DNA from: Haemophilus sp. C1
GTDB taxonomy: Bacteria > Pseudomonadota > Gammaproteobacteria > Enterobacterales > Pasteurellaceae
Direction: 5' to 3'
Assembly (NCBI RefSeq): GCF_001276515.1
Contig: NZ_LDVZ01000005.1
Span: 42,097 to 106,096, forward strand
DNA length: 64,000 bases
The notes under the pieces are model-generated. The model saw only the letters and a program-made list of their open reading frames with translations. It was not told where the DNA came from and made no database searches. How positions within the stretch are numbered: the first letter of the stretch is position 1; every line of letters starts with the position of its first letter. Below, one piece after another: positions 51,181 to 61,581 of the stretch. The position numbers were made by a program, and so were the translations under genes.

Positions 51181-51573
51181 ATGGCAGAGAATCAAAACTA
51201 CGGCACAGGTCGCCGCAAAAGCTCTTCAGCTCGTGTATTTATCAAACCGGGCAGTGGTAAAATCACTATCAACCAACGTGAATTAGACGTTTACTTCGGC
51301 CGTGAAACTGCGCGCATGGTAGTACGTCAACCATTAGAATTGGTTGAGTTAACTGATAAATTAGACCTATACATCACTGTTAAAGGTGGTGGTATTTCTG
51401 GTCAAGCGGGTGCAATCCGTCACGGTATCACTCGTGCATTGATGGAATACGATGAAACATTACGCCCAGCACTTCGTGCAGCTGGTTTCGTTACTCGTGA
51501 CGCACGTCGCGTTGAACGTAAAAAAGTGGGTTTACACAAAGCACGTCGTCGTCCACAATACTCAAAACGTTAA
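51181..51573 (+). CDS. rpsI: 30S ribosomal protein S9
   Basis: S9 lies in the 30S head; its C-terminal tail reaches the P-site tRNA. The 130 residues contain [33 protein letters not shown] and end in [17 protein letters not shown], with the conserved terminal SKR tail. It is the second gene of the rplM-rpsI operon and ends at a terminator. Confidence 0.98.
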   Translation: MAENQNYGTGRRKSSSARVFIKPGSGKITINQRELDVYFGRETARMVVRQPLELVELTDKLDLYITVKGGGISGQAGAIRHGITRALMEYDETLRPALRAAGFVTRDARRVERKKVGLHKARRRPQYSKR

Positions 51574-51598
51574 TTTTTATTTTCGTTTTGAAAAAGAA

Positions 51599-51625
51599 AA
51601 GCAGAGAGAAATCTCTGCTTTTTTG
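51599..51625 (+). terminator. Terminator of rplM-rpsI
   Basis: AGCAGAGA and TCTCTGCT pair around GAAA and are followed by six Ts. Confidence 0.92.
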
Positions 51626-51745
51626 TTATCTAACTTATTGATTATAAAACAATAAAAAAGAATTATTTGGCAAATGACTTACGCTTTGTGGTAGAATACA
51701 CACCCTTATAAAATATAGAATATTTTTGGATCTTCGGAGGAATAA

Positions 51746-52384
51746 ATGTCCAGCGCATCAAGTAAACGTTCAGTAATGACCCTTTTTTCAAATAAAGATG
51801 ATATTTACTGTCATCAGGTAAAAATTGTTTTAGCTGAAAAAGGTGTACTTTATGAGAACGAAGAAGTTGATTTGCAAGCATTACCAGAAGATTTAATGGA
51901 ATTAAATCCGTATGCTACGGTGCCTACGTTAGTTGATCGTGATCTTGCTTTGTTTAGTTCACGAATTATTATGGAATATCTTGACGAGCGTTTTCCGCAT
52001 CCACCATTAATGCAAGTGTATCCAGTTTCTCGAGCAAAAGATCGTCTTTTGATGTTACGAATTGAACAAGATTGGTATCCAACTCTCAAGAAAGCAGAAA
52101 ATGGTACAGAAAGTGAAAAAGCTGAAGCTCTTAAACAATTAAAAGAAGAACTTTTAGCGATTACACCAGTTTTCCAGCAAACACCTTATTTCATGAATGA
52201 AGAGTTTGGTTTAGTGGACTGTTATGTTGCGCCATTATTATGGAAATTAAAACATTTAGGCGTAGAATTTACAGGTCCAGGTAGTAAACCGATTAAGGGA
52301 TATATGGATCGTGTATTTAGTCGAGATTCATTCTTGCAGTCTGTAGGTGAAGCTGCACCAAAAAATTTAATGGATGATAAATAA
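51746..52384 (+). CDS. sspA: Stringent starvation protein A
   Basis: SspA is a glutathione-transferase-fold protein that binds RNA polymerase and modulates stationary-phase transcription. The 212 residues include an N-terminal thioredoxin-like part (MTLFSNKDDIYCHQVKIVLAEKGV, NPYATVPTLVDRDLALFSSRIIMEYLDERFPHPPLMQ) and an all-helical C-terminal domain. It is followed by sspB with overlapping TAATG, and preceded by rpsI, as in E. coli. Confidence 0.96.
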   Translation: MSSASSKRSVMTLFSNKDDIYCHQVKIVLAEKGVLYENEEVDLQALPEDLMELNPYATVPTLVDRDLALFSSRIIMEYLDERFPHPPLMQVYPVSRAKDRLLMLRIEQDWYPTLKKAENGTESEKAEALKQLKEELLAITPVFQQTPYFMNEEFGLVDCYVAPLLWKLKHLGVEFTGPGSKPIKGYMDRVFSRDSFLQSVGEAAPKNLMDDK

Positions 52385-52836
52385 TGGAATACAAAGCTTC
52401 TCCTAAGCGCCCTTATTTATTACGCGCCTATTATGATTGGCTAGTAGATAATAGTTTCACGCCTTATTTAGTTGTTGATGCGACTTACTTAGGTGTGAAT
52501 GTTCCTGTCGAATATGTAAAAGATGGGCAGATTGTATTGAACTTGTCTGCCAATGCTACGGGCAATTTACAACTGACAAATGATTTCATCCAGTTTAATG
52601 CTCGATTTAAAGGTGTTTCTCGTGAACTGTATATTCCAATGGGCGCAGCGCTTGCGATCTATGCTCGTGAAAATGGTGATGGCGTGATGTTTGAGCCAGA
52701 AGAGGTTTACGATGAACTTAATTCTGAGCCAGATACTGAACAACCAACTGGTTTTCATGAGGCTGTAGATAGTCCTAGAAAACGAGAAGAAAAAAAGAAA
52801 ACAAAATCAGCTTCTCATTTAAGAATTGTTGATTAA
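52384..52836 (+). CDS. sspB: ClpXP adaptor SspB
   Basis: SspB tethers ssrA-tagged proteins to ClpX. The 150 residues have an N-terminal substrate-binding domain (SPKRPYLLRAYYDWLVDNSFTPYLVVDA, IQFNARFKGVSRELYIPMGAALAIYARENGDGVMFEPE), a flexible acidic linker, and a basic ClpX-binding end (SHLRIVD). It is translationally coupled to sspA. Confidence 0.96.
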   Translation: MEYKASPKRPYLLRAYYDWLVDNSFTPYLVVDATYLGVNVPVEYVKDGQIVLNLSANATGNLQLTNDFIQFNARFKGVSRELYIPMGAALAIYARENGDGVMFEPEEVYDELNSEPDTEQPTGFHEAVDSPRKREEKKKTKSASHLRIVD

Positions 52837-52839
52837 GAA

Positions 52840-52869
52840 AAAACGCGATGAAGTTATCATCGCGTTTAT
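52840..52869. terminator. Bidirectional terminator between sspB and dxs
   Basis: AAACGCGATGA and TCATCGCGTTT pair around AGTTA between the convergent genes. Confidence 0.88.
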
Positions 52870-52871
52870 TT

Positions 52872-54749
52872 TTATAAATCACCTTGCTTTTCAATAAAGT
52901 GGAGAATTTTTTCTTCAATTCCTTTTGAATCTAATCCCAAATCTTTTAATGCCTCTTGCTGTGTTGCTTGTGGAATAAAATAATCGGGCAAACCAAGCTG
53001 TAAAAGTGCGGTTGATTTTCCAGATGAATTTAGTACTTCAGCAACCGCAGATCCTGCTCCACCTTGAATTGCATTTTCTTCTAATGTGACTAAATAATCA
53101 TGAGTTTGTGTAAGCACATTAATCATTTCAATATCAATCGGTTTCACAAAACGCATATCGACAACTGTTGCATTGAGTTTTTCTGATGCCTCTAACGCAG
53201 ATGGTAACAGAGTACCAAAATTTAAAATCGCAATTTTTTGACCTTCTCGGATTAAACGTGATTTACCGATAGGAAGCATTTCTAAAGGTGTTAGTTCAAC
53301 ACCAATGGCATTTCCACGAGGATAACGTACAGCCGCAGGTTTTCCACATTGATAACCGGTATAGAGCATTTGACGGCATTCATTTTCATCACTTGGTGTC
53401 ATGATAATCATATTTGGAATACAACGCATAAAACTGAGATCAAATGCCCCTTGGTGTGTTGGGCCATCAGCGCCTACGATACCTGCGCGATCAATCGCAA
53501 ATAGCACAGGAAGATTTTGAATGGCAACATCGTGAATTAATTGATCGTAAGCACGTTGTAGAAATGTCGAGTAAATCGCAACTACGGGTTTATATCCGCC
53601 AATCGCGAGTCCAGTGGCAAATGTGACGGCGTGTTGCTCTGCAATCGCCACATCAAAATATTGTTCTGGAAAACGCTGAGAAAACTCCACCATGCCAGAA
53701 CCTTCACGCATTGCTGGTGTGATACCAATAATTTTGGAGTCTTTTTCTGCCATTTCACATAACCAATCACCAAAAATTTTCGAATAAGTTGGCTTGGTAT
53801 TATGTTTAGGTAATTCTCCACTGATTGGGTCAAATTTGGGTACGCCGTGGAAACCAATTGGATCTTTTTCTGCTGGTGCGTATCCTTTACCTTTTTTCGT
53901 TTTTATATGTAAGAATTGTGGTCCCTTCAGATTACGCATATTCGTAAGTGTTGCCACTAATTCATCAATATTATGCCCATCCACCGGGCCAATATAATTA
54001 AAACCGAGTTCTTCAAATAATGTACTTTCTGGCGAGAACATCACTCCTTTCATATGTTCTTCGGTTTTTTTCATAAAGTTTTTTACAGGTGGAACTTTAT
54101 CGAGAATTTTTTTACTTCCATCTCGTAATGTGGAGTAGATAGAACCAGAGAAAATACGAGCAAGGTGATTATTCAATGCGCCAACATTTTCTGAAATAGA
54201 CATTTCATTGTCATTTAAAATAACCAACATATCAGTGTGAACAGAACCTGCGTGATTCAGCGCTTCAAAAGCCATTCCAGCAGTAATTGCGCCATCACCG
54301 ATGACGCATACCGTTTTTCTACCTGCATTTTCTCGTTCTGCGGCGACAGCAATACCTAATCCAGCACTAATAGAAGTAGATGAGTGGCCAACGCTTAATA
54401 CGTCAAATTCACTTTCTTCACGCCAAGGGAAAGGATGAATACCGTCTTTTTGGCGAATTGTGGACATTTGATCTCGACGACCCGTTAAAATTTTGTGTGG
54501 ATAAGCTTGATGTCCAACATCCCAAATTAATTGATCAAATGGTGTTTTATACACGTAGTGTAGTGCAACGGTTAGCTCTACAGTGCCTAAACCTGATGCT
54601 AAATGCCCGCTAGTTTGACTAACTGATTCTAAAAGATAACCGCGTAATTCTTGGCAGAGTTGTGGTAGCTGATCTTTATTTAAAAGACGTAAATCTTCTG
54701 GTGAATTAATCAAAGATAATAAGGGGTAATTGTTCATATTGTTAGTCAT
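52872..54749 (-). CDS. dxs: 1-deoxy-D-xylulose-5-phosphate synthase
   Basis: Dxs condenses pyruvate with glyceraldehyde 3-phosphate, the first step of the MEP isoprenoid pathway and a feed to thiamine and pyridoxal. The 625-residue thiamine-diphosphate enzyme shows [20 protein letters not shown], the cofactor motif [18 protein letters not shown], and transketolase central-domain motifs [16 protein letters not shown] and [19 protein letters not shown]. It is the last gene of xseB-ispA-dxs, the same order as in E. coli. An internal Met at residue 5 is an alternative start. Confidence 0.97.
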   Translation of the reverse strand: MTNNMNNYPLLSLINSPEDLRLLNKDQLPQLCQELRGYLLESVSQTSGHLASGLGTVELTVALHYVYKTPFDQLIWDVGHQAYPHKILTGRRDQMSTIRQKDGIHPFPWREESEFDVLSVGHSSTSISAGLGIAVAAERENAGRKTVCVIGDGAITAGMAFEALNHAGSVHTDMLVILNDNEMSISENVGALNNHLARIFSGSIYSTLRDGSKKILDKVPPVKNFMKKTEEHMKGVMFSPESTLFEELGFNYIGPVDGHNIDELVATLTNMRNLKGPQFLHIKTKKGKGYAPAEKDPIGFHGVPKFDPISGELPKHNTKPTYSKIFGDWLCEMAEKDSKIIGITPAMREGSGMVEFSQRFPEQYFDVAIAEQHAVTFATGLAIGGYKPVVAIYSTFLQRAYDQLIHDVAIQNLPVLFAIDRAGIVGADGPTHQGAFDLSFMRCIPNMIIMTPSDENECRQMLYTGYQCGKPAAVRYPRGNAIGVELTPLEMLPIGKSRLIREGQKIAILNFGTLLPSALEASEKLNATVVDMRFVKPIDIEMINVLTQTHDYLVTLEENAIQGGAGSAVAEVLNSSGKSTALLQLGLPDYFIPQATQQEALKDLGLDSKGIEEKILHFIEKQGDL

Positions 54750-54803
54750 TTTAAAAACGTTATAATTTTTGACCGCACTTTGTGAGCATTGATGCGGTCG
54801 GTA

Positions 54804-55694
54804 TTAACTTTTTCTAGTAATAATGAATTCAGCTAATGCACGAAGTGCGGTCGTATCAAAAGGAATTTTTTCTAATTCAGACAAAGCACTTTGATATAGA
54901 TCTTGCGCTTTTTGTTTTGCGCCGCTTAACCCAAGTAATTTTGGATATGTACTTTTATCTAAATCAAGATCGGCGCCGACTTGTTTGCCAATTTCTGCAC
55001 TATCACCTTCAATATCTAAAATATCGTCTTGAACTTGAAAGGCTAAGCCAATAGCTTCCGCATATTGCGTTAAGGATTGTTCTAAGGTTTTGTCGCCAAA
55101 ATGCGGAGAACAAATAAAACCTAATTTTAATGCAGCAATCAGCAATGCGCCCGTTTTGTTACGATGGATTAATTCTAATTCGCTTAAACTAATTTGTTTA
55201 TGCTCAGAGATAAGATCTAAACTTTGCCCTAAGCACATTCCTTGTATACCAGAGCCTTGCGCTAAAATTTTAACTAAAGCCAGTTTTTGTTCAGAAGAAA
55301 TATCCGGTGTTTTAGTTAACATTTCAAAAGCGAAACTTTGCAGCGCATCGCCTGCAAGAATAGCCGTGGCTTCATCAAATTGGATATGACAAGTAGGATG
55401 CCCACGACGTAGGTTGTCATCATCCATTGCAGGTAAATCATCGTGAATTAAGGAATAGGCATGAATGGCTTCAATAGCGGCAGCGGCGTAATCTAAGGTT
55501 TGTTTCTCAGCGCCAAGCATTTGACCCGTTGCGTAAACTAAGAAAGGTCGAACTCGCTTACCACCAAGTAATAATGCGTATTTCATTGCGTCAAGCAAAG
55601 GCGCATTATGACTTTCAATGCCCTCAAATTGAGCTTCTAAAAAGCGATTGATACGAGTTTGAACCTGTTGTAATTCTTCAGAAAAGTTACCCAT
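54804..55694 (-). CDS. ispA: Farnesyl diphosphate synthase
   Basis: IspA makes farnesyl diphosphate from C5 units for undecaprenol and quinones. The 296-residue all-helical protein has GGKRVRPFLVYATG, the first Asp-rich motif DDLPAMDDDNLRRGHPTCH, GMCLGQSLDL and the second motif FQVQDDILDIEGDSAEIGK. Length matches E. coli IspA (299). Its ATG overlaps the stop of xseB by one base and dxs follows. Confidence 0.96.
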   Translation of the reverse strand: MGNFSEELQQVQTRINRFLEAQFEGIESHNAPLLDAMKYALLLGGKRVRPFLVYATGQMLGAEKQTLDYAAAAIEAIHAYSLIHDDLPAMDDDNLRRGHPTCHIQFDEATAILAGDALQSFAFEMLTKTPDISSEQKLALVKILAQGSGIQGMCLGQSLDLISEHKQISLSELELIHRNKTGALLIAALKLGFICSPHFGDKTLEQSLTQYAEAIGLAFQVQDDILDIEGDSAEIGKQVGADLDLDKSTYPKLLGLSGAKQKAQDLYQSALSELEKIPFDTTALRALAEFIITRKS

Positions 55695-55933
55695 TAAGCA
55701 TTTCCTTCATAATCATTCAGTGGGGCATCTTCTGTTTTTTGCAATAAGATCTGAATGCGTTGTTCTGCTTGTTGTAAACGTTCTTGTCCTAACTTAGCGA
55801 GTTGCACACCTTGTTCAAATTCTTTTAACGCTTCTTCTAACGGTAGATCGCCATTTTCTAAATGTGTAACAATATTTTCTAACTGCGCTAATGTTGTTTC
55901 AAAATCTTGTGAAGATGCGGGTTTACGCGCCAT
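55694..55933 (-). CDS. xseB: Exodeoxyribonuclease VII small subunit
   Basis: XseB wraps the catalytic XseA subunit of the single-strand exonuclease VII. The 79 residues are two helices: [53 protein letters not shown], the family signature. The ATG at 55933 with AAAGGA upstream gives the usual size (E. coli 80); an in-frame start six codons earlier is less likely. It heads the ispA-dxs operon and is divergent from thiI. Confidence 0.96.
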   Translation of the reverse strand: MARKPASSQDFETTLAQLENIVTHLENGDLPLEEALKEFEQGVQLAKLGQERLQQAEQRIQILLQKTEDAPLNDYEGNA

Positions 55934-56091
55934 GGAATTATCCTTTCTCACGGTAAAAATTGCTTGCCATTGTACTGTATTTTACTTGAGTTGTTAAAAA
56001 ATTATTTCAAGCTAGGACCAGTGGACTTTTCACTATCTTTGCGTAAAATACTCGCCACTTTAAATACCCAAGAAATACCTAAGCTATTTAT

Positions 56092-57549
56092 ATGAAATTT
56101 ATCGTTAAACTTTTTCCTGAAATCATGATTAAGAGCGAAACTGTTCGTAAACGTTTCGCAAAAATTTTAACCTCTAATATCCGCAATATTTTACAGAAAT
56201 ATGATGAAGAAACTGCAGTTGTACGTCACTGGGATTACATTGAAGTGCGGTCAAAAAATGAAGAAAATCGTGAAGAACTAATCGCCTTGTTACAACGTAT
56301 TCCCGGTATTCATCATTTTTTAGAGGTTGAAGAAAAAACGTTTACCGATTTACATCATATTTTTGAATTGACGCTTGCTGATGTCTCGCAACAACTTCAA
56401 GGCAAAACTTTTTGTGTTCGAGTAAAACGTAAGGGAAAACATAAATTTAGTTCGATTGAAGCTGAACGTTATATCGGCGGTGGATTAAATCAACATATTG
56501 AAAGCGCAAAAGTGCGGTTGAAAAATCCAGATGTAACTGTTCGTATTGATATTGAAGATGACAAAATGATGTTAGTTAAAGCACGTCACGCAGGGATTGG
56601 CGGTTATCCGATTGGGACGCAAGAGGATGTGCTTTCTTTGATTTCTGGGGGATTTGATTCAGGCGTATCGAGTTACATGTTGATTCGTCGTGGTTCTCGA
56701 GTTCATTATTGTTTCTTTAATCTTGGCGGCGCAGCCCATGAAATTGGCGTAAAACAAATGGCTTATCATATTTGGCAACGCTATAGCTCTTCACATAAAG
56801 TACGCTTTATTGCGATTAACTTTGAAGGAGTTGTCGGTGAGATTTTAGAGAAAGTCGATAACGGCCAAATGGGTGTTGTATTAAAACGGATGATGGTGCG
56901 AGCCGCAAGTAAAGTCGCTCAACGTTTCAATATTGAAGCGATTGTGACAGGGGAGGCATTAGGACAAGTTTCTAGCCAAACTTTAACCAATTTACGCTTG
57001 ATCGATGAAGCTGCAGATGCCTTAGTATTACGCCCATTAATTACGCATGATAAAGAACAAATTATCGCGATGGCGAAAGAAATTGGTACCGACGATATTG
57101 CAAAATCTATGCCTGAATTTTGTGGAGTGATTTCAAAAAATCCTACGATCAAAGCTGTTCGTGAAAAGATTTTAGAAGAAGAGGGGCATTTTAATTTTGA
57201 GATTCTTGAAAGTGCGGTACAAAATGCGAAATATTTAGATATTCGCCAGATCGCAGAAGAAACAGAAAAAGAAGTCGTAGAAGTCGAGGCTATTTCTGTA
57301 TTAGGTGAAAATGAAGTGATTTTGGATATTCGTAGCCCAGAAGAAACGGATGAAAATCCATTTAAATCGGATACACATGAAGTCATTCAAATGCCGTTCT
57401 ACAAACTTTCTTCTCAATTTGGTAGCCTTGATCAAAGTAAAAATTACGTGTTGTATTGTGAACGTGGTGTGATGAGCAAATTACAAGCCTTATATTTGAA
57501 AGAAAATGGTTTTTCAAATGTGCGTGTATTTGCAAAAAACATTCATTAA
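56092..57549 (+). CDS. thiI: tRNA 4-thiouridine synthetase / thiamine sulfur-transfer protein
   Basis: ThiI adenylates U8 of tRNA and delivers sulfur; it also supplies sulfur for the thiamine thiazole. The 485 residues hold a ferredoxin-like and THUMP domain (about 1-165), the PP-loop [14 protein letters not shown] (near 183), the conserved Cys in [13 protein letters not shown] (near 345) and a C-terminal rhodanese domain with persulfide Cys in [17 protein letters not shown] (near 457). Length matches E. coli ThiI (482) including the rhodanese part. Confidence 0.97.
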   Translation: MKFIVKLFPEIMIKSETVRKRFAKILTSNIRNILQKYDEETAVVRHWDYIEVRSKNEENREELIALLQRIPGIHHFLEVEEKTFTDLHHIFELTLADVSQQLQGKTFCVRVKRKGKHKFSSIEAERYIGGGLNQHIESAKVRLKNPDVTVRIDIEDDKMMLVKARHAGIGGYPIGTQEDVLSLISGGFDSGVSSYMLIRRGSRVHYCFFNLGGAAHEIGVKQMAYHIWQRYSSSHKVRFIAINFEGVVGEILEKVDNGQMGVVLKRMMVRAASKVAQRFNIEAIVTGEALGQVSSQTLTNLRLIDEAADALVLRPLITHDKEQIIAMAKEIGTDDIAKSMPEFCGVISKNPTIKAVREKILEEEGHFNFEILESAVQNAKYLDIRQIAEETEKEVVEVEAISVLGENEVILDIRSPEETDENPFKSDTHEVIQMPFYKLSSQFGSLDQSKNYVLYCERGVMSKLQALYLKENGFSNVRVFAKNIH

Positions 57550-57563
57550 TTAGGATATAAAAT

Positions 57564-57884
57564 ATGCGTAATCAAACTAAACAGCATCTTGAACAGCTTC
57601 AAATTACCATGCAGCAGCTTAATTTATGGCAAACGATGCCCCCTGCTGCAGAGGCCTTTTTAAGTGAGGAGCCTTTTTCTATTGATACGATGTCTGCCGA
57701 AGAGTGGCTACAGTGGGTATTTATTCCACGCATGCAGGCATTGTTAGAAAGCGGTGCTACTTTACCAAATAAAATTGCTATTTCTCCTTATATTGAAGAA
57801 GCAATGAAGGAATTTGATGAGTTACAAAAACTATTAACTCCTTTAGTTGCTTTAGAAGAACTTCTGAACAAGAAAGAATGTTAG
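57564..57884 (+). CDS. yqcC: YqcC-family protein
   Basis: The 106-residue helical protein matches the YqcC/DUF446 family: LEQLQITMQQLNLWQTMPPAAEAFLSEEPFSIDTMSAEEWLQWVFIPRMQALLE, then LPNKIAISPYIEEAM. Function is not established. It overlaps the start of truC by 7 bp, and yqcC-truC pairing is conserved in gamma-proteobacteria, so a link with tRNA modification is possible but unproven. Confidence 0.9.
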   Translation: MRNQTKQHLEQLQITMQQLNLWQTMPPAAEAFLSEEPFSIDTMSAEEWLQWVFIPRMQALLESGATLPNKIAISPYIEEAMKEFDELQKLLTPLVALEELLNKKEC

Positions 57885-58597
57885 AAATTTTATATCAAGA
57901 TGAGTTTCTAGTTGCGGTGAATAAGCCTGCTGGTATGTTGGTTCATCGCAGTTGGTTAGATCCTCATGAAACTCAATTTGTGATGCAAACCTTGCGAGAT
58001 CAGATCGGTCAGCACGTATTTCCTATTCATCGTTTAGATCGACCGACATCTGGCGTGTTGTTATTTGCATTGAACAGTGAAATTGCGAATTTAATGTGTG
58101 AACAGTTTGAACAAAAGTGCGTTCAGAAATCTTATTTGGCTGTAGTGCGAGGATATCTACAGGGAAAAGAGCGGATAGATTATCCACTAAAAATCCAATT
58201 GGATAAAATCGCAGATAAATTTTCTCAAGAAGATAAAGAGCCTCAAGAAGCCGTTACTGATTATGTGGGTTTAAAAATAGTCGAAATGCCTTATCCTGCT
58301 GGGCGTTATCAAACGGCGCGTTATTCTTTAGTGAAATTAATTCCTCATACAGGTAGAAAACACCAACTACGTCGCCATATGAAACATATTTTTCATCCGA
58401 TTTTAGGGGATACGCAATATGGTGACTTACATCAAAATCGTGCATTAATGTCACATTTAGGTTGTTCTCGATTATTTTTACATTCTGATAGTTTGTCTTT
58501 TATTCATCCAATAACGAAAGAGCGAATAACAATTACAGCAGGGCTAGATGAACAATGGCAGCAATTAATGAATCAATTTGGATGGGAAAATGTTTGA
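57878..58597 (+). CDS. truC: tRNA pseudouridine-65 synthase
   Basis: TruC makes pseudouridine 65 in certain tRNAs. The 239-residue RluA-family protein has [18 protein letters not shown], the catalytic Asp in [15 protein letters not shown] (near residue 54) and [27 protein letters not shown]. Length agrees with E. coli TruC (260) apart from a shorter C-terminus. It is coupled to yqcC and overlaps the small yoaH-like gene. Confidence 0.94.
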   Translation: MLEILYQDEFLVAVNKPAGMLVHRSWLDPHETQFVMQTLRDQIGQHVFPIHRLDRPTSGVLLFALNSEIANLMCEQFEQKCVQKSYLAVVRGYLQGKERIDYPLKIQLDKIADKFSQEDKEPQEAVTDYVGLKIVEMPYPAGRYQTARYSLVKLIPHTGRKHQLRRHMKHIFHPILGDTQYGDLHQNRALMSHLGCSRLFLHSDSLSFIHPITKERITITAGLDEQWQQLMNQFGWENV

Positions 58598-58748
58598 TAT
58601 TAACTTAACACACGAACAGCAACAAAAAGCAGTTGAACAAATTCAAGAACTTATGGCAAAAGGAATTAGTAGTGGAGAAGCCATTCAAATAGTGGCGAAA
58701 GCACTACGAGAAATTCATAAAAATGATAAAAAAACTCCAGAAAATTAA
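58590..58748 (+). CDS. YoaH/UPF0181-family small protein
   Basis: This 52-residue gene starts at an ATG inside the end of truC, with GGGA upstream. The product reads [20 protein letters not shown], then [21 protein letters not shown] and a charged tail. This is the UPF0181 (YoaH) signature, in particular LMAxGxSSGEAI and IVAxxLRE. Function is unknown. The 8-bp overlap suggests coupling to truC. Confidence 0.88.
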   Translation: MFDINLTHEQQQKAVEQIQELMAKGISSGEAIQIVAKALREIHKNDKKTPEN

Positions 58749-58867
58749 ATTTTTTGTGATCTACTTATCATTTTTGAATATTGCTCATTGCATAACCGAT
58801 CAAAATATTTGAATATAACGTCCATACGAGGTGATAAGGCGAGAGTCTTATTGATTTATTGTTTTAG

Positions 58868-58880
58868 TAGGCGAAGCCTA
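58868..58880 (+). promoter_or_regulatory. Hairpin just upstream of the cspD ribosome-binding site
   Basis: TAGGC and GCCTA pair around GAA, directly before GAGAGG and the ATG at 58893. Small 5'-UTR hairpins in cold-shock family mRNAs can modulate translation; here the role is inferred from position. Confidence 0.4.
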
Positions 58881-58892
58881 GAGAGGTCTTTT

Positions 58893-59111
58893 ATGGAAAT
58901 TGGTGTTGTGAAATGGTTCAATAATGCAAAAGGATTTGGTTTCATTTCCGCAGAAGGCGTGGATGCCGATATTTTTGCACATTATTCAGTGATCGAAATG
59001 GACGGTTATCGTTCATTAAAAGCAGGTCAAAAGGTGCAATTTGAAGTTATCCACGGAGACAAAGGATCTCATGCCACGAAAATAATTCCACTTGTGGATA
59101 ATCAAGAGTAA
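58893..59111 (+). CDS. cspD: Cold-shock-domain protein CspD
   Basis: The 72-residue cold-shock protein begins MEIGVVKWFNNAKGFGFIS (RNP1 KGFGFI) and has DIFAHYSVIEMDGYRSLKAGQ (RNP2-like). It follows E. coli CspD closely in the first 60 residues (YSxIxMDGYRxLKAGQ). CspD in E. coli inhibits replication in stationary phase by binding single-stranded DNA. The ATG at 58893 with GAGAGG is chosen; upstream in-frame codons are untranslated leader. Confidence 0.93.
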   Translation: MEIGVVKWFNNAKGFGFISAEGVDADIFAHYSVIEMDGYRSLKAGQKVQFEVIHGDKGSHATKIIPLVDNQE

Positions 59112-59150
59112 TGCGAATACTCTAAATTTTTTCTCTATTAGTCCTAACTC

Positions 59151-59181
59151 AAAAAGACAAGAATTGCAGCTTGTCTTTTTT
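59151..59181. terminator. Bidirectional terminator between cspD and matP
   Basis: AAAAAGACAAG and CTTGTCTTTTT pair around AATTGCAG between the convergent genes. Confidence 0.88.
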
Positions 59182-59626
59182 ATTTTAATAAATTCTTTAA
59201 ACTGGTTTTCATTGCCGCCATTTGATTTTCAAATTGTGCTTTGCTTTCTCTTTCGTCAATCATATACGTAATTGTTTCCGAAAGTGTCATCTTCATTTTT
59301 CGAGAATATTTAGAAAGACGTAGCCAAACCGCATATTCCAAATCAATGGATTTTTTCTTGGTATGTTGTTTTTCTCCATTAAAAAAGCGTTTACGGCGGG
59401 CACGAATGGCTTGATCAAGCTTAATTGGTAAGGACGGAGAAAGATGATTCTTAATCCATTCTTCAATTTTTTCTGGATAATTTTGGGATTCTAATAATTC
59501 TTGGGCTTTAGCTTCTTGCAAACTGCGTTCTTCATAACGCGTGATATTTTCCCCTTCACGATATTTACGAATTAGGTAAATCCATTTCCAATTAGCTTCT
59601 TGATTTTCGAGTTTTTGGTATTTCAT
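59180..59626 (-). CDS. matP: Ter macrodomain organiser MatP
   Basis: MatP binds matS sites and organises the replication-terminus macrodomain. The 148 residues start MKYQKLENQEANWKWIYLI and hold a basic four-helix part with IRARRKRFFNGEKQHTKKKSIDLEYAVWLRLSKYSRKMKMTLSETITYMI (the ribbon-helix-helix DNA-binding segment). The inner Met at 59626 aligns with E. coli MatP (150 residues); ten extra N-terminal residues are possible in frame but unlike the family. It is divergent from the Lon-like gene, as in E. coli. Confidence 0.94.
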   Translation of the reverse strand: MKYQKLENQEANWKWIYLIRKYREGENITRYEERSLQEAKAQELLESQNYPEKIEEWIKNHLSPSLPIKLDQAIRARRKRFFNGEKQHTKKKSIDLEYAVWLRLSKYSRKMKMTLSETITYMIDERESKAQFENQMAAMKTSLKNLLK

Positions 59627-59751
59627 TTTTATTATTGAGTGACGTGGTAACTGCATTAATATACGTGTTTTTATGCCGATTTTCTAGTGGATTTTCACAA
59701 GGCTATTAAATATGCGATAATGTGGCTAATTTTTCTAGAAAGAGACCAGCC

Positions 59752-61527
59752 GTGAGTTCATCATTTTCTCAACAACAAGCTATTGAGCAATCTTTAAATT
59801 GGCAGGCATTACAACCTGATTTGGCAATTCAAAATTTTCCTTTAGAACTAGTGGATTTCTGGGTATTACAACCGAATGCCACACAGGCTATCGATTTATT
59901 TTTACGCCATCCAACGCGTTCTTTATTGATGATGAAAGTCGGTGAGCCAGTTGAATATGCGGAGTTATTGCAAAATTTTATATCGCAAAACCATCATAAA
60001 GTGCGGTCAATTTTTGGTGTGAATTATGTGATAGAGCAGGGGGACTCTTTTTCTTTTCCGCATATTTATACTGAGCCTGCAAAATCTTTAGATGATAATT
60101 TTGCCAGTCAAGGAGATGTGTTAAGCGCATTGTATTGTGATCAATTCCAGCTTTTCGGTAGTTTTCGGATTCATCCAAGTTCACAAGATATTCAATTAGT
60201 GCCAGGATTAGTGCATAAAGCTAATGGCGGAGTTTTGATTTTAAGTGCGGCAACATTGTTATCTCAATTTGATTTGTGGGGGCGATTAAAACAAATTCTG
60301 CAAACCCAAACTTTTGATTGGTATTCAGCCCATCCGTTTAAAAATTTACCTTGTGATATACCAGGCTATGCGCTGAACTTAAAAGTGATTATACTTGGTA
60401 ATCGTACTGAATTAGCCACTTTGGCTGAGCTAGAAGAAAACCTTTATTCTTTTGCCGATTATGCTGAAATTGAAAGCTATGTTTCTGTGGCTGAAGTGGA
60501 GGAACAAAAAACGTGGGCGGGTTATGTACAACAAATGGCTCAAGAGCAAAATATTGAGCTAGATTTTTCGGCGTTAAATAAACTCTATCAATTATTAGTT
60601 CGTGAAAGTGAAGATCGCTTTTTAATTAATGCATCTCCTCTAAAATTAAAAGAAATATTACAAGATGTTTCAACTTTTGCAGAAAAAACAGCATTAAGTG
60701 CTGAGGATTTTGAGGATATTTTTCAACAAAAATTGGCGCAATATGGTTTCCTAAAAGAACAAATTTATGCCGATATTTTAAATGAGCAAGTTTATGTTGA
60801 AACTCAAGGTGAAATTGTTGGGCAAATTAATGGCCTTTCGGTGATCGAATATCCAGGTACGCCCGTATGTTTTGGTGAACCTTCGCGTATTAGTTGCATT
60901 GTGCAATTTGGCGAAGGGGAAGTGATCGACGTTGAAAGAAAAAATGAACTAGCGGGAAATATTCATGGTAAAGGCATGATGATTGCACAAGCTTGCCTTT
61001 CCAATATATTAGACTTGCCATCGCAATTGCCATTTTCTGCCTCATTAGTGTTTGAACAGTCCTATGGTGAAATTGATGGTGATAGTGCATCTTTGGCTAT
61101 TTTCTGTGTGCTAGCCAGCGCCTTGGCTGATTTGCCTTTGCCTCAAAATATCGCAATTACAGGATCGATTGATCAATTTGGACTTGTTCATTCTGTTGGT
61201 GGGGTAAATGATAAGATTGAAGGCTTTTTTACTATTTGCCAACGTCGTGGTTTGACAGGAAAACAAGGTGTAATTATTCCAATGACGACCATTCAGCAAC
61301 TGAGTTTGTCTGATGAAGTGAAAAGTGCGGTAAAAAATGGTGAATTTTTTATTTATCCTGTAGAAGATATTTATCAAGCTTGCGAATTATTATTTAATCG
61401 TGATTTGCTAGATGAAAACAAAGATTATACAGAAAAAACGGAGCCTTTATCTCGTCTTATTCAACGTCGAATTGAGGGACGAGCGGATTCAGAAAGAAAA
61501 GGTTTTTGGAATTTCTTCCGTCCTTAA
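59752..61527 (+). CDS. Lon-like (LonB/YcbZ-type) protease
   Basis: The 591-residue protein matches E. coli YcbZ: a degenerate AAA-like N-terminal half (LVPGLVHKANGGVLILSAATLL) and a C-terminal Lon protease domain. The catalytic Ser is in YGEIDGDSASLAIF and the Lys in GGVNDKIEGFF. A proper Walker A is not seen, which is also the state of YcbZ, so ATP use is doubtful. GTG at 59752 (AAAGAGA upstream) is preferred over GTG at 59722, because the latter lies directly after a GATAAT -10-like element. It precedes fabA, the conserved matP-lon-fabA order. Confidence 0.88.
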   Translation: MSSSFSQQQAIEQSLNWQALQPDLAIQNFPLELVDFWVLQPNATQAIDLFLRHPTRSLLMMKVGEPVEYAELLQNFISQNHHKVRSIFGVNYVIEQGDSFSFPHIYTEPAKSLDDNFASQGDVLSALYCDQFQLFGSFRIHPSSQDIQLVPGLVHKANGGVLILSAATLLSQFDLWGRLKQILQTQTFDWYSAHPFKNLPCDIPGYALNLKVIILGNRTELATLAELEENLYSFADYAEIESYVSVAEVEEQKTWAGYVQQMAQEQNIELDFSALNKLYQLLVRESEDRFLINASPLKLKEILQDVSTFAEKTALSAEDFEDIFQQKLAQYGFLKEQIYADILNEQVYVETQGEIVGQINGLSVIEYPGTPVCFGEPSRISCIVQFGEGEVIDVERKNELAGNIHGKGMMIAQACLSNILDLPSQLPFSASLVFEQSYGEIDGDSASLAIFCVLASALADLPLPQNIAITGSIDQFGLVHSVGGVNDKIEGFFTICQRRGLTGKQGVIIPMTTIQQLSLSDEVKSAVKNGEFFIYPVEDIYQACELLFNRDLLDENKDYTEKTEPLSRLIQRRIEGRADSERKGFWNFFRP

Positions 61528-61532
61528 TAGAT

Positions 61533-61560
61533 AAAAGCGAACATTTGTTCGCTTTTATTT
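61533..61560 (+). terminator. Terminator of the Lon-like gene
   Basis: AAAAGCGAAC and GTTCGCTTTT pair around ATTT, followed by a T-rich run. Confidence 0.85.
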
Positions 61561-61581
61561 CTTCTATAATCTATCAAAGTG

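Noticed and set aside
56919-57386. 155-codon frame antisense to thiI
   Set aside because: Low-complexity Ser/Ile-rich shadow of the thiI rhodanese region.
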